This document shows positions 1-11,100 of a stretch of 64,000 nt of DNA, in pieces. This DNA comes from Rahnella ecdela. Lineage in GTDB: Bacteria; Pseudomonadota; Gammaproteobacteria; Enterobacterales; Enterobacteriaceae. Each line of letters begins with the position of its first letter. Within the stretch, counting starts at the first letter, position 1. The stretch lies in NCBI RefSeq assembly GCF_019049625.1, contig NZ_JAFMOY010000113.1:24212-88211 (forward strand). Reading direction: 5' to 3'. A program made the position numbers and the translations under genes. The notes beneath the pieces are model-generated. The model saw only the letters and a program-made list of their open reading frames with translations, searched no databases and was not told where the DNA came from.

Positions 1-1449
1 CCGAAAGACAAAGACGGCGCGTCCATCGCCCTGCCTTCGGAGCCGAATCCGTTATGGTGGAAAGCATTTAACGATCCGCAGCTCGACAGTCTGATCACCC
101 GCGCCATTGCCGGGAATATTTCGCTGCAACAGGCCGTTTTACGTATCGCCGGTGCCCGTGAGCAGGTGAAACAAGCCGAAGGCGCGTGGCTGCCGTCGGT
201 GCAGGGTAGCGCGAAAATGACCCGTCAGCAGCTCGGCCTGAAAGGTATTCTCGATTCCAGTGGGGCATCGCAGCAACTCAACGATCTGAGCCCGGAAGCC
301 TCCGGTGCTATTGATACCGCCACGAGACCGGTGAATTTGTATCAGGGCAGTTTCGACGCCAGCTGGGAGCTGGATTTATTTGGCGGCACCCGCCGTCAGG
401 TCGAAGCCGCGAATGCGCAGACCCGGTCTTCCATCGAACAACGCAACGATGCGCTGGTGTCGCTGGAAGCCGAAGTCGCCCGCACCTACCTTCAACTGCG
501 TGGCGCGCAAAGCGTGACGGACGCCATCGAGACGCAAATCGACGTGGCGCAGCAGACGCTGGATCTGACACAGAATCGTCAGCAAAACGGACTGTCGCCG
601 CAACTTGATGTGGAAAATGCCCGGGCGCAGTTAGGTTCATTGCGCGCTCAGCTGCCGCAATATCAGGCGCAGGAACGTCAGGCGATGAACGGTCTGGCAG
701 TTTTACTCGGTCAGACGCCGGGTTCGCTGGATGCTGAGCTTTCCGCGCCGAAACCGATGCCTGCCCTGCCCGCTGCCGTGCCGGTCGGCGTGCCTTCCCA
801 GCTGGCGCGTCGTCGCCCGGACGTGCGCAAAGCCGAAGCTGATTTACATGCGGCAACCGCCAATATCGGGGTTTCCGTCGCACAGCTTTTCCCGAGTATT
901 TCACTGACCGGACAGTTCGGGATGCGCAATACCGACGTCAGTTATCTCGATAACTGGAGCAGCCATTTCTACTCATTTGGCCCGCAGATTTCCCTGCCGA
1001 TTTTCCAGGGCGGACGTCTGGTTTCCAGCGTGCATCTTTCCCGCGCGCAACAGGCGAATGCGGCGCTGAATTACCGCCAGACCGTGCTGACGGCGTTGCA
1101 GGATGTTGATAATGCGCTGGTGAATTACCGAACTGATCAGGATCAGGTCAGCGGTTTAGATCAGACCACTGAAGCGTTGCAAACCGCGTTTGATCTGGCG
1201 AGTGACAGTTACCGTCAGGGGCTTTCGACGTTCATCAACGTGCTTGATGCACAACGTCAGCTGGCGCAGGCGCATCAGCAATCTGCTGAGGCGAAAGTGA
1301 AAACCAGCACCGATCTGGTGTCATTGTATAAAGCGCTGGGCGGCGGCTGGGAGCCGTATCAGAACGTCGATTTACCGACTTACACGGTATTTGGTCCGGC
1401 GGCCACACCGGATGTCAAAGTACAAACCACGTCCGGAGTGACACCGTAA
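1..1449 (+). CDS. NodT-family outer membrane efflux protein (5' partial)
   Basis: Outer membrane channel of a tripartite efflux pump (OprM/NodT class of the TolC superfamily); such proteins form trimeric barrels with a periplasmic alpha tunnel. The reading frame is open from base 1, so the start codon and signal peptide or lipobox lie outside the window. Visible features are the WWKAF-DPQLDSLI start of the mature domain, the WELDLFGG motif, the RRPDVRKAE motif opening the second repeat, and the long coiled-coil stretches typical of the family. The partner inner-membrane pump and adaptor should lie to the left. It is convergent with the AraC gene, whose stop is only about 20 bp away. Substrate is unknown. 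Confidence 0.88.
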   Translation, partial: PKDKDGASIALPSEPNPLWWKAFNDPQLDSLITRAIAGNISLQQAVLRIAGAREQVKQAEGAWLPSVQGSAKMTRQQLGLKGILDSSGASQQLNDLSPEASGAIDTATRPVNLYQGSFDASWELDLFGGTRRQVEAANAQTRSSIEQRNDALVSLEAEVARTYLQLRGAQSVTDAIETQIDVAQQTLDLTQNRQQNGLSPQLDVENARAQLGSLRAQLPQYQAQERQAMNGLAVLLGQTPGSLDAELSAPKPMPALPAAVPVGVPSQLARRRPDVRKAEADLHAATANIGVSVAQLFPSISLTGQFGMRNTDVSYLDNWSSHFYSFGPQISLPIFQGGRLVSSVHLSRAQQANAALNYRQTVLTALQDVDNALVNYRTDQDQVSGLDQTTEALQTAFDLASDSYRQGLSTFINVLDAQRQLAQAHQQSAEAKVKTSTDLVSLYKALGGGWEPYQNVDLPTYTVFGPAATPDVKVQTTSGVTP

Positions 1450-1468
1450 CGTATATTTCCTGAAAGGC

Positions 1469-2410
1469 TTAATGCGAAGAGATAAAATCTGACGGCGTGG
1501 ACGAGGCAGGCAATGAAAAGTTCTGCCTCATTCGCGCCACTTCGCTGACCGGCGTCAGTCCGAATAAGCGTTTAAATTCGCGACTGAACTGCGACACACT
1601 CTCGTATCCCACCTGCGCGCTGGCCGCCGACGCGGTCAGATTATTTCGCAGCATCAGCAATCTGGCCTGATGCAAACGGGTGGACTTGAGATACTGCATC
1701 GGCGACGTATCCGTAACGGTTTTAAAGTGACTGTGAAACGTCGGCAGACTCATTCCCGCTTCTTTCGCCAGCGCATTCACATCCAGATGCGCGTCGTATT
1801 CTGCGTGTAATTTACGTAACGCTTTCACCACTTTGCCAAACTGCCCCTGCATGGTCAGCGCACTGCGCAATGTCGCGCCCTGTGCGCCGGTCAGCACGCG
1901 ATAGTAAATTTCACGCATCATCGCCCTGCCGAGGATTTCTGCATCCAGCGGCGACGCCATCACCTGCAAAAATCGCAATACCGAGGCGCGCATCGCGTTA
2001 TCCATTAGACTCGACACCATACTTTTCGGCGATTTCACCTGCGGCGGTTCAAAAGCATCCAGTTGTAACATCAGTTCAGCGGCCAGACTAAAATCCAGCC
2101 GCAGGTAAATCGCCAGCATAGGTTCAGCGGCGCTGGCCTGCGTTTCCATGGTGAACGGCACCGGCACCGATACCATCAGATAATGTTGGGCGTCATACAA
2201 ATAGACATCATTGCCTAAAAATCCGCGCTTGCTGCCCTGCACCACAATCACAATACCCGGCTCGTATAAAACCGGCGTACGCAAAAGCGGACGGTCAGAT
2301 CGCAAAAAACGCACATCCGCCAGCGCCGTGAGATTATAGCCTTCATCGGGCGTAAGCTGATTCAAAAGCGCGATCATCTGCTCAGTGTCTGTCAAAGCCG
2401 GAAACGTCAT
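1469..2410 (-). CDS. AraC-family transcriptional regulator (AraC_N type, YqhC-like)
   Basis: One-component DNA-binding regulator of about 313 residues. The N-terminal part resembles the AraC_N domain (LYEPGIVIVVQGSKRG, then a YLMVSVPVPF strand). The C-terminal third holds the two helix-turn-helix motifs of the family (AKEAGMSLPTFHSHFK and VGYESVSQFSREFKRLFG). I chose the ATG at 2410 because an AGG lies about 8 nt upstream; the ATG at 2428 has no visible ribosome site. In E. coli, YqhC of this subgroup controls aldehyde reductases. The SDR gene read away from it at 2573 is a plausible target, but that is inference from the divergent layout only. Confidence 0.85.
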   Translation of the reverse strand: MTFPALTDTEQMIALLNQLTPDEGYNLTALADVRFLRSDRPLLRTPVLYEPGIVIVVQGSKRGFLGNDVYLYDAQHYLMVSVPVPFTMETQASAAEPMLAIYLRLDFSLAAELMLQLDAFEPPQVKSPKSMVSSLMDNAMRASVLRFLQVMASPLDAEILGRAMMREIYYRVLTGAQGATLRSALTMQGQFGKVVKALRKLHAEYDAHLDVNALAKEAGMSLPTFHSHFKTVTDTSPMQYLKSTRLHQARLLMLRNNLTASAASAQVGYESVSQFSREFKRLFGLTPVSEVARMRQNFSLPASSTPSDFISSH

Positions 2411-2572
2411 ATCAACCTGAAAATACATAGCGGAAAGTGAATTCAGTGTCGCACCGGGAACCGGCTGCGTCCAGATACCTCATAGGAACAGGCAAACATC
2501 AGAGAGGATCCGGGCTACGCTTCTCCGACTCTCCGCCCTATTCTGCAAGTCCGCTTTTACGGAGGAGTTTGT

Positions 2573-3406
2573 ATGAACCAGTCAAAATTATTCTTTATCA
2601 CCGGCGTCAGCAGCGGATTTGGCCGCGCGCTGGCGCAAGAGGCTCTTAAAGCCGGACACCGTGTGGTCGGCACGTTGCGTAATCTACAAGACTGCACAGA
2701 TTTCGATGCGCTGGCGCCGGGTCGTAGTTTTGGCCGCGTGCTGGATGTCACCAATTTCGATGCTATCGCCCCGCTGGCTGCGACTGTGGAGCAGGAAATC
2801 GGAGCCGTCGACATCCTGGTCAATAACGCCGGTTACGGGCATGAAGGGATTTTGGAGGAATCGCCGCTCAGCGAAGCGCTGCATCAGTTTGACGTCAATG
2901 TCTTCGGCGCGGTGGCGGTCATCAAAGCGTTTCTGCCCTATTTTCGCCCGCGTCGCGCCGGACATATTCTGAACATCACCTCGATGGGCGGATTTATCAC
3001 CCTGCCCGGCATCAGCTATTACTGCGGCAGTAAATTCGCCTTGCAGGGGATTTCTGAAACGCTGTCCAAAGAGCTGAAGCCGTTCAATATTGCCGTCACC
3101 GCCATTCAGCCGGGGTCGTTCAGAACCGACTGGGCTGGACGCTCAATGGTGCGCTCTGCGCGCAGCATCAGCGATTATGACGATAGTTTCGGTCCCGTTC
3201 GCGAAACCCGTGAAAAACGCAGCGGTCACCAGCCGGGGGATCCGCAAAAAGCCGCGCAGGCTATTTTGCACCTGGTGAACTCGCCTGAACCCCCCGCTTC
3301 TCTTCTGCTGGGCAGCGACGCGGTGAAATTCGTCAGGGAAAAACTGCAACAAATGCACGCCAATATTGATGCGTGGGAAGAAGTGAGTCGTTCGACCGAT
3401 GGCTGA
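2573..3406 (+). CDS. SDR-family NAD(P)-dependent oxidoreductase
   Basis: Classical short-chain dehydrogenase/reductase of 277 residues. The cofactor motif TGVSSGFG is at residues 10-17, the NNAGYGH stabilising motif near residue 85, the catalytic serine in the NITSMGG region, and the catalytic Tyr and Lys in YYCGSK around residues 146-151. A GGAG ribosome site lies 8-9 nt before the ATG. The tail (residues 190-277) matches the SDR subgroup with an oxidoreductase C-terminal extension; the substrate cannot be read from sequence. It is divergent from the AraC gene, with about 160 bp between them available for control. Confidence 0.88.
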   Translation: MNQSKLFFITGVSSGFGRALAQEALKAGHRVVGTLRNLQDCTDFDALAPGRSFGRVLDVTNFDAIAPLAATVEQEIGAVDILVNNAGYGHEGILEESPLSEALHQFDVNVFGAVAVIKAFLPYFRPRRAGHILNITSMGGFITLPGISYYCGSKFALQGISETLSKELKPFNIAVTAIQPGSFRTDWAGRSMVRSARSISDYDDSFGPVRETREKRSGHQPGDPQKAAQAILHLVNSPEPPASLLLGSDAVKFVREKLQQMHANIDAWEEVSRSTDG

Positions 3407-3506
3407 AACAATTTTTTGCGAAACGCTTTTTGCTTAAACTCTCTTTTAAGATTCCCGGTCAGCGCTTTTCTATCAGACTGCGCTATTCTGTTCAGACACT
3501 GAAATC

Positions 3507-3526
3507 ATCCTGCCTGCGGGCAGGAT
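3507..3526 (+). other. Hairpin in the leader before the corA-like gene
   Basis: An 8-bp perfect inverted repeat (ATCCTGCC / GGCAGGAT) with a 4-nt loop. It could be a weak terminator for the SDR gene, since the following T tract is short, or a 5' leader structure of the transporter gene. The sequence does not decide between these. Confidence 0.3.
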
Positions 3527-3555
3527 TTCCGTCTGAATAACAATCGGGTAAAACA

Positions 3556-4563
3556 ATGAACTCCATTTCTAACGAAGATAAAAAACCCAGCTGCGATTCA
3601 GTGATCAACAGCGTGGCTTACCGCAACGGTAAGCGTTTGCAGGATGTCACGGTCGAAGACATCAGCGAAGTATTGAAAGAGCCGGATACTTTCGTCTGGC
3701 TGGGGTTATGGCAACCTGAAGATGCCTATATGCGCAGCATTCAGGAAGAATTCGGCCTGCACGACCTGGCGATTGAAGATGCGCTGACCGCCCATCAGCG
3801 GCCAAAAATCGAGCAGTACGGTGAATCGCTGTTTATCGTTACGCACACAGCCCAGAAAGTGAATGAAACCATCGAGTACGGCGAAACGCATCTGTTTCTC
3901 GGTAAAAACTTCCTGATTACCATCCGCCACGGCGCGTCATCGAGCTATAAAGAAATCCGCAAACACGCTGAAGAACGCCCTGAAATGATGAGCAAAGGGC
4001 CGGGCTACGCGCTGTATTGCGTGCTGGATTCCATCGTTGATAATTATCTGGAAATTCTGCATCAGTACACAGAGCAGTTTGATGCCATTGAAAAAATGAT
4101 GTTCCAGAACACCTTTAATCAGCAGGCGGTTCAGCAGGTTTACAGCCTGAGGCGTGACCTGCTTTCACTGCGCAACGCCGCCGTGCCGATGGAAGATATC
4201 TGTAATCAGCTCAGTCATCACTTTGAAGAACTGGTTCCAAAAAGCCTGCGCGCTTATATCCGTGACGTTCAGGATCACGCCAATCAGGTGATCCGCACCA
4301 CTGACGATATGCGCGAAATGTTATCGAACGCCATGCACGTCAATCTGGCGCTGGTATCGGTGCATCAGAACGAAGTGGTTCAGCGACTGGCGGGCTGGGG
4401 AGCGATTCTGGCAATCCCGACGGTCATTTTCAGCCTGTACGGCATGAACTTTAAAAACATGCCTGAGCTCAATGACTGGTGGGGATACCCGGTGACGCTC
4501 GGCGTGACCGTCGCCGGTTGCGCATGGCTTTACTGGAAACTCAAACGTTCCGGCTGGCTGTAA
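3556..4563 (+). CDS. CorA-family divalent cation transporter
   Basis: Inner-membrane channel of the CorA/ZntB superfamily, normally a pentamer conducting Mg2+ or other divalent cations. At 335 residues the length is typical. The long N-terminal cytoplasmic domain ends in helix-rich sequence, and two transmembrane segments close the protein. The signature YGMNF occurs at the end of TM1, followed by an acidic loop (NMPELNDWWG). Because the GMN motif is intact, Mg2+/Co2+ uptake is the default prediction, though the metal is not proven. A hairpin terminator follows at 4600-4626. Confidence 0.9.
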   Translation: MNSISNEDKKPSCDSVINSVAYRNGKRLQDVTVEDISEVLKEPDTFVWLGLWQPEDAYMRSIQEEFGLHDLAIEDALTAHQRPKIEQYGESLFIVTHTAQKVNETIEYGETHLFLGKNFLITIRHGASSSYKEIRKHAEERPEMMSKGPGYALYCVLDSIVDNYLEILHQYTEQFDAIEKMMFQNTFNQQAVQQVYSLRRDLLSLRNAAVPMEDICNQLSHHFEELVPKSLRAYIRDVQDHANQVIRTTDDMREMLSNAMHVNLALVSVHQNEVVQRLAGWGAILAIPTVIFSLYGMNFKNMPELNDWWGYPVTLGVTVAGCAWLYWKLKRSGWL

Positions 4564-4599
4564 GGTAATTATTACCTGAAGCCACAGGTTAATTAACAT

Positions 4600-4626
4600 G
4601 CGAATAACAGAACCGCTGTTATTCGC
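4600..4626 (+). terminator. Terminator after the corA-like gene
   Basis: Perfect 11-bp inverted repeat (4600-4610 with 4616-4626) with a 5-nt loop, followed by a T-rich tail (CTTTAATTTT). It separates the CorA gene from the copper operon. Confidence 0.65.
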
Positions 4627-4739
4627 AATCTTTAATTTTCCTGACAATTAAGTTGGCGCTTATTCTGTTTCTTTCTTTCCTCTTCACATTATTTCCTTAT
4701 ATACTCGGCCACATCTTCCTTACACAAATAATATTCATC

Positions 4740-5159
4740 ATGTCAGTACGTTTCGCGATTTCACAGTTTATGCATTCACTGCGCTTGCCTGGCAAGCGGG
4801 TCAGTGCGTTGCTGTTCGCGTTGTGCTGGCTGATTCTGAATTCCCAGCTGGCGCTCGCCAGCCACCAGTGCAATATGCGCCCGCCGGTGGAACCTACCGC
4901 GATGTCGCATAACATCACCATGCAAATGCCTGATTCCCCTGAGCATATGCAAAGTCAGTCGGTGCTGTGTGAGAAGCATTGCGTACCGGAAAGAACCCAG
5001 TCCGACAGCGGTTCTGCCCCGGTCGTTGCCCTGCCGGTTGTCCCGACATTAGCCATGATTACCGTCGATGCCAGCACTGCGGTCACCACGGCTGACTGGG
5101 TCGCACCTCGGGTTATTGCGCCTCCCGCCGAAGTCCAGTTCTGCCGATACAGAGAATAG
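4740..5159 (+). CDS. Histidine/methionine-rich exported protein heading the cus-like operon
   Basis: Small protein of about 139 residues with a signal peptide (LLFALCWLILNSQLALA, cleavage after the second ALA). The mature N-terminal part is rich in His, Met and Cys (HQCNM, MSHNITMQM, PEHMQ, CEKHC), which suggests a periplasmic copper/silver-binding protein. The ATG at 4740 was chosen so that the signal peptide sits near the N-terminus; an upstream TTG at 4653 would add a second hydrophobic stretch. No strong ribosome site is visible. It reads in the same direction as the efflux genes, 110 bp ahead of cusF. I do not recognise a named family. Confidence 0.6.
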   Translation: MSVRFAISQFMHSLRLPGKRVSALLFALCWLILNSQLALASHQCNMRPPVEPTAMSHNITMQMPDSPEHMQSQSVLCEKHCVPERTQSDSGSAPVVALPVVPTLAMITVDASTAVTTADWVAPRVIAPPAEVQFCRYRE

Positions 5160-5269
5160 CCCCTGCTGCCTGAGTGTTTTTTGCGCTCAATATTCAATGA
5201 AATGTATTTGCCATTTATAGGTAAAAACAATGGCTGATTTTATCTGATGACAGTATTGGAGTTATTCCC

Positions 5270-5605
5270 ATGCGTGCAATTTTCAATTTAATTTTCGTTA
5301 GTCTTTTCTTTATTCCCTTTTATTCCTTCGCAGATTCTATGCCGATGGAAAACGCCCCTGTGGCAATGCAGCAAAATACCCAGACGTATGAGTCCGAAGG
5401 CGTGATCACTCAGTGGCAATCTGACCGCGTGAGCATTTCCCATCACGCCATTCCTGCGCTGAAATGGCCGGCGATGACCATGAATTTCCGTCTGCCGCCT
5501 GAAATAGCCACCCGTTCCCTGCCTGCCGGAACACCCGTCGCCTTTAGCTTTGTCAAAACTGAAACCGCTTATCAGTTGCAGACTCTGACACCGCTGAAAC
5601 GCTGA
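5270..5605 (+). CDS. cusF: CusF-like periplasmic Cu(I)/Ag(I) metallochaperone
   Basis: Periplasmic chaperone of 111 residues that hands Cu(I) or Ag(I) to the CusCBA pump. A signal peptide (FVSLFFIPFYSFA) is followed by an OB-like domain. The CusF metal site is recognisable: a His in ISHHAIPALKW, then W-PAM-TM, giving the His, Trp and two Met ligands. The gene lies directly before the TolC-type component. In E. coli the order is cusCFBA, so cusF coming first is a variant arrangement. Confidence 0.88.
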   Translation: MRAIFNLIFVSLFFIPFYSFADSMPMENAPVAMQQNTQTYESEGVITQWQSDRVSISHHAIPALKWPAMTMNFRLPPEIATRSLPAGTPVAFSFVKTETAYQLQTLTPLKR

Positions 5606-5619
5606 CCGGGAGTTCCATC

Positions 5620-6873
5620 ATGTTTAACTTACCGCGTCACCCGGGGGTGACGTGGCAATGGCTGCTGGCTTTTGTGCCGGTCAGCGCCTTTGCCACACCT
5701 GTGACTTTGCCGCAGGCGCTGGTCGCCGCGCAGGATTATTCCGCCGAGCTTTCCGCCAGCCGCCATCAGATCAATGCACTGGATAACCGTGCGGATTCGG
5801 CGATGCAGCTGCCGGATCCGAAGCTGAAATTTGGTATCGAAAACGTGCCGGTCAGCGGCGGCAATACCGACCGCTTTACCCGCGAAGGTATGACGATGGA
5901 GCGTATCGGCATCATGCAGGATTACGTCAGCAGCGATAAACGCGAGCGCAAAGCCGATACGCTGCGTGCTGAATCCCGTCAGGTCGCCGCCACCAGCGAG
6001 AGTATCCGGGCACGTTTACATCGCGATGCTGCGCTGGCCTGGATGGAACTGGCCATCGGCGAGCAAAACGTCAGCCAGATACAAAAACTGGTGGATGAAA
6101 GCTCTCGTCAGATTGGCGTCTCACGCGGCAGTGTCAGCAGCGGAAGTTCGCTGCCTGCTTCCGTGCTGGATGCCCGGCTGACGCTCATCAGCATGCAGGA
6201 CAAACTCACCCAGGCGGAACGTGATGTTCAGCTGGCGCGTACCCGTTTAAGCCAGCTGACCGGTATCGACCAGCCGGAGATCAACGGCGCTGTTCCGGAC
6301 GTGATCGCCCTGCCGGTTCAGGTTTCACAGTCGGGCAGCGTGGAACAGCATCCTGAAATTATTCAGGCACGGCGTGAGGCGGAAGTCGCGCAGGCAAAAT
6401 CCTCGCAATCGGCGATTGCCGCACTGCCGGATGTCGGCGTAGAGGTGTATTACGCTCACCGCGCTGACAGTTATGAGGATCTGGCGGGAGTGATGTTTAC
6501 CGTCGATCTGCCGCTGTTTACCGCGTCGCGTCAGGATAAAGATCACGCCGCCGATCAGTCGATGGCGATGGAAAGCAACGACCGGCTGGCGCAACTGGTG
6601 CGCGACCATCAGGCGCAGCTGACCAGTTTGCTGGCGCAGTATCAGGCCGCCAGCACGCTCTGGCAGCGGCAAAAAAATGACGTAATCCCGCTGCAACGCC
6701 AGCGTATCAGCGTAATTCAGGCGCAGTACCGCGCCGGAAAAAGCAGCCTGAACGAAGTCCTCGACGCGCGCCGCTCCCTGCTGGACAGCCAGCTGGCTGA
6801 ACGTAATGCCGAACTTGCGGTGGCCCGTTACTGGGTCGCCCTGCGCTATCTTGCGCCACAGGAGAATCAATAA
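5620..6873 (+). CDS. cusC: CusC/CzcC-type outer membrane channel of heavy-metal RND pump
   Basis: TolC-superfamily protein of 417 residues, the outer membrane exit duct of the Cus-like tripartite pump. It has a signal peptide ending near FATPVTL, the LPQAL-AA family start, a DPKLKFGIENVP motif and two coiled-coil repeats. Unlike E. coli CusC there is no lipobox cysteine, so it is closer to the CzcC subgroup. A ribosome site (GGGAG) precedes the ATG. The stop codon overlaps the ATG of the adaptor gene by one base, indicating translational coupling. Confidence 0.85.
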   Translation: MFNLPRHPGVTWQWLLAFVPVSAFATPVTLPQALVAAQDYSAELSASRHQINALDNRADSAMQLPDPKLKFGIENVPVSGGNTDRFTREGMTMERIGIMQDYVSSDKRERKADTLRAESRQVAATSESIRARLHRDAALAWMELAIGEQNVSQIQKLVDESSRQIGVSRGSVSSGSSLPASVLDARLTLISMQDKLTQAERDVQLARTRLSQLTGIDQPEINGAVPDVIALPVQVSQSGSVEQHPEIIQARREAEVAQAKSSQSAIAALPDVGVEVYYAHRADSYEDLAGVMFTVDLPLFTASRQDKDHAADQSMAMESNDRLAQLVRDHQAQLTSLLAQYQAASTLWQRQKNDVIPLQRQRISVIQAQYRAGKSSLNEVLDARRSLLDSQLAERNAELAVARYWVALRYLAPQENQ

Positions 6874-8114
6874 TGACGGGTACGAAAACTTACAGCCTGC
6901 TGGCTGTCGCCATTGTGGCCGCACTGGCCGCCGGTTACGTTGCAGGCCGCCACAGCCAGCCTGCAAAAACTCAGGCTTCAGCCGTTCCCGCCGAACGCAA
7001 AGTGCTGTACTGGTATGACCCTATGACGCCGGATCAGCGTTTCGATAAGCCGGGTAAATCACCGTTTATGGATATGGATCTGATGCCGCGTTATGCCGAT
7101 GAAGTGGCGGATGACGGCGGAGTCACGGTCAGCGCCCGCCAGCAGCAAAATCTCGGCATGCGCAGTGAAAAGGTACAGCGCCGGAAGTTATCCGCCCCGC
7201 TGAATGTTTACGGCACGGTCAGCGCTGATGAGCGCAGCCTGCGTATGGTCGCAGCGCGGGCGAACGGTTTAGTCGAAAAGTTGTATGTCGCCGCCAGCCA
7301 GCAGCCGGTGAAAAAAGGTCAGAAACTGGCGACGCTGTGGATACCCGACTGGACCGCCGCGCAGCAGGAATATCTGGCGGTGCGTCAGCTGGGTGACCGC
7401 AATCTGTCAGCCGCCGCCCGCCAGCGTCTGGCCTTGCAGTTTATGCCGGAAGACGTTCTGCGCCGCGTCGATAAAACAGGTCACCCGCAAACCCGCATCG
7501 ACGTGCTCGCGCCGGAAGACGGTTATCTCAGCCAGCTTTTCGTGCGCGAAGGCGCACAGGTCAGCGCCACTCAGCCGTTGTTCGAACTGACCAGCCTGAA
7601 ACAGGTGTGGATCGTGATGGATTATCCGCCTTCCGCCGCCGGGCAGATTCAGACGGGCAGCAAAGTTACCGCCAGCACCGACAGCCAGCCGGGGGAAGTA
7701 TTTCACGGCACGGTCAGCGAATTACTGCCGGATGTCGATGCCGTCAGCCGCACGCTGAAAGCCCGCGTGGTGATGGATAATCCGCGGGAGAAACTGCGTC
7801 CCGGTATGTACCTGAATTTGTCGCCGGATATCTGCGCCCAAACTGACGTTCTGGCGATTCCACAAGAGGCACTTATCCAGACCGGCAGCCGCAATAGCGT
7901 GCTGCTCGACGACGGCAACGGGCATTTCACTGCGCAGCCAGTGACCACCGGCGCGACGCGTGATGGCTGGACGCAGGTGCTTTCCGGCCTCGAAGAAGGT
8001 CAGTCTGTTGTCACTTCCGGCCAGTTCCTCATTGATTCCGAAGCCAGCCTGCGCAGCGCGTTGCCTGCTCCCGCCACGCCACCACAAGCGCATCAGCACG
8101 GAGGTGATTTATGA
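6873..8114 (+). CDS. cusB: CusB-like periplasmic adaptor of Cu/Ag RND efflux pump
   Basis: Membrane-fusion protein of 413 residues linking the RND pump to the outer membrane channel. An N-terminal membrane anchor (residues 8-25) is followed by the heavy-metal-binding domain with YWYDPMTP and a Met-rich MDMDLMP segment, as in CusB. The barrel-sandwich and beta-barrel domains follow. Overlaps at both ends (1 bp with cusC, 4 bp with cusA) show a tight operon. Confidence 0.9.
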   Translation: MTGTKTYSLLAVAIVAALAAGYVAGRHSQPAKTQASAVPAERKVLYWYDPMTPDQRFDKPGKSPFMDMDLMPRYADEVADDGGVTVSARQQQNLGMRSEKVQRRKLSAPLNVYGTVSADERSLRMVAARANGLVEKLYVAASQQPVKKGQKLATLWIPDWTAAQQEYLAVRQLGDRNLSAAARQRLALQFMPEDVLRRVDKTGHPQTRIDVLAPEDGYLSQLFVREGAQVSATQPLFELTSLKQVWIVMDYPPSAAGQIQTGSKVTASTDSQPGEVFHGTVSELLPDVDAVSRTLKARVVMDNPREKLRPGMYLNLSPDICAQTDVLAIPQEALIQTGSRNSVLLDDGNGHFTAQPVTTGATRDGWTQVLSGLEEGQSVVTSGQFLIDSEASLRSALPAPATPPQAHQHGGDL

Positions 8115-11100
8115 TTGCCGCCGTGATCCGCTGGTCGCTGAAAAACCGGCTTCTGGTTCTGCTCGCCACGCTGATGATGGCGGGCTGGGGCATCTGGTCA
8201 TTGCAAAAAGCACCGCTCGACGCGCTGCCGGATCTCTCTGACGTACAGGTGATCGTGCGCGTCAGTTATCCGGGCAAAGCGCCGCAAATCATCGAAGATC
8301 AGGTGACGTATCCGCTGACCACCACACTGCTGTCGGTGCCCGGCGCGAAAACCGTGCGCGGCTTTTCGATGTTCGGCGATGCCTACGTTTATGTGCTGTT
8401 CGATGACGGCACCGATCCTTACTGGGCACGTTCGCGCGTGCTGGAATATCTGAGCCAGGTGCAATCCTCGCTGCCCGCCGGAGCCAAAGCCTCGCTGGGC
8501 CCGGATGCCACCGGCGTCGGCTGGATTTATGAATATGCGCTGATCGACAAAACCGGCAAACACAGCCTCGAACAGCTGCGCGCCCTGCAGGACTGGACGC
8601 TACGTTATGACCTGAAAACCGTGCCGAATGTGTCTGAAGTTGCCAGCATCGGCGGCATGGTGCGCCAGTATCAGGTGGTGGCGGATCCACAGCGGATGCG
8701 CGCCCGTGGCGTAACGCATCAGCAGTTAGTCAGCGCATTGCAAAATGCCAATCAGGAAAGCAGCGGTTCGCTTCTGGAAATGGGCGAAGCCGAATACATG
8801 GTGCGCACTTCCGGCTATCTCAAAAGTCTGGAGGATTTCAACAATGTGGTAGTGACGGTGAACAGCGGCATTCCGGTGCTGCTCTCGGATGTCGCGACCG
8901 TGCGCACCGGGCCAGAACTGCGGCGCGGCGTGGCGGAACTCAACGGTGAAGGCGAAGTGGCGGGCGGCGTGATTGTCATGCGCTCAGGCAAAAACGCGCT
9001 GGAAACGCTGAAAGCGGTGAAAGTTCGGCTGAACGCGCTGGCCCGCACACTGCCTGCTGGCGTGGAAATCGTGCCTGTCTATGACCGCCAGCCGCTGATC
9101 GAACACGCCGTCGAAACGCTGTCGCACAAACTGCTGGAAGAATTCGTGGTCGTGGCGGTGGTCTGCGCACTGTTCCTGTTCCACTTCCGCTCAGCGCTGG
9201 TGGCGGTTATCACCCTGCCGCTTGGCATTCTCGGCGCATTTATCGTCATGCATTATCAGGGGGTCAGCGCCAATATTATGTCGCTCGGCGGTATCGCAAT
9301 TGCCATCGGCGCGATGGTCGATGCGGCGATTGTGATGATCGAGAATATGCACAAGGTGCTGGAGCAATGGCGGCACGACCATCCCGGCCAGCAGCCGACG
9401 TCTGCCGATTACTGGAAAGTGTCTGAGCGAGCAGCCACGGAAGTGGGTCCTGCGCTGTTTTGCAGTCTGCTGATCATCACCCTGTCGTTTATTCCGGTGT
9501 TTTCACTCGAGGCACAGGAAGGCCGGATGTTCTCACCGCTGGCATTCACTAAAACCTACGCGATGGCGGTGTCTGCCGGGCTGGGGATTACGCTGGTACC
9601 GGTGCTGATGGGCTATTTTATTCGCGGAAAAATCCCTGATGAAAACGCCAGCCCGATCAACCGCTGGCTGATTGCCGTCTATCAGCCGGTGCTTACGGCG
9701 GTGCTGAAACACCCGAAAACCACGCTGTTATGCAGCGGCCTGTTTCTGCTGATATCGCTGTATCCGCTGGCGAAACTTGGCAGTGAATTTATGCCGCCGC
9801 TCGATGAAGGCGACCTGCTGTATATGCCCTCGACGCTGCCGGGGATTTCTGCCCGTGAAGCCGCGCATTTATTGCAGCAGACGGACCGGTTAATCAAAAC
9901 CGTGCCGGAAGTCGCCAGCGTATTGGGTAAAGCCGGACGCGCCGACAGCGCCACCGACCCCGCGCCGCTGACCATGATCGAAACCACCATCCGCTTTAAA
10001 CCCCATGACCAGTGGCGGCCGGGCATGACGCCGGACAAACTGGTGACCGAGCTGGATAACGCGGTGAAATTACCCGGCATCGCCAACGTCTGGGTGCCAC
10101 CTATCCGTAACCGTCTCGACATGCTGGCGACCGGTATCAAAAGTCCGGTAGGCATCAAGGTAAACGGCAATAACATCGCGCAAATCGAAGCCGTTGCGCA
10201 GCAGATTGAGCATATCGTGAAGCAGGTGCCTGGTGTGACCTCCGCACTGGCGGAAAGGCTGGAAGGCGGACGTTATGTCGATATTGATATCAACCGTCGC
10301 GAAGCTGCACGTTACGGTGTCACGGTTAGCGAACTGCAATCGCTGGTCTCGACGCTGGTCGGCGGGGAAAATATCGGCGAGACGCTGGAAGGCCGTGAGC
10401 GATATCCGATAAATCTGCGTTATCCGCGTGAACTGCGCGACAACGTACAGTCGCTGCGTGATTTACCGGTGCTGACCGCTTCCGGCGCGCAGGTGCCACT
10501 GTCGGCGCTGGCGTCGGTCAACATCACCGATGGCCCGCCGATGCTGAAAAGCGAAAACGCCCGTTTGTCAGACTGGATCTATGTGGATTTACGCGGCCGC
10601 GATTTGAAATCTGCCGTCGAAGATATGCAGCAGGCGGTGAATCAGCAGGTGAAATTGCCGGAAGGCGTGACGGTAAGCTGGTCGGGGCAATTCGAATATC
10701 TTGAACGCGCCACGGCAAAACTGAAAATTGTGCTGCCGGTAACGCTGCTGATCATCTTCGTACTGTTGTATGTCACGTTCAGCAGCGTGCGCGATGCCCT
10801 GCTTATCATGGTGACGCTGCCGTTCGCCCTGACCGGCGGGGTCTGGCTGTTGTATCTGCTGAACTTCAATTTATCGGTCGCCGCCGCCGTAGGTTTTATC
10901 GCCCTGGCCGGTGTCGCCGCTGAATTCGGGGTGATCATGGTGCTGTATCTGAATCAGGCGGTGCAGCGCCAGCAAGCAGCCGGTAAAGAGATGACCGAAG
11001 CTGAATTGTGCGATGCCATACACCACGGCGCGGTATTGCGCGTGCGACCAAAAGCCATGACCGTCGCGACCATTATGGCGGGGTTGCTGCCGATCATGTG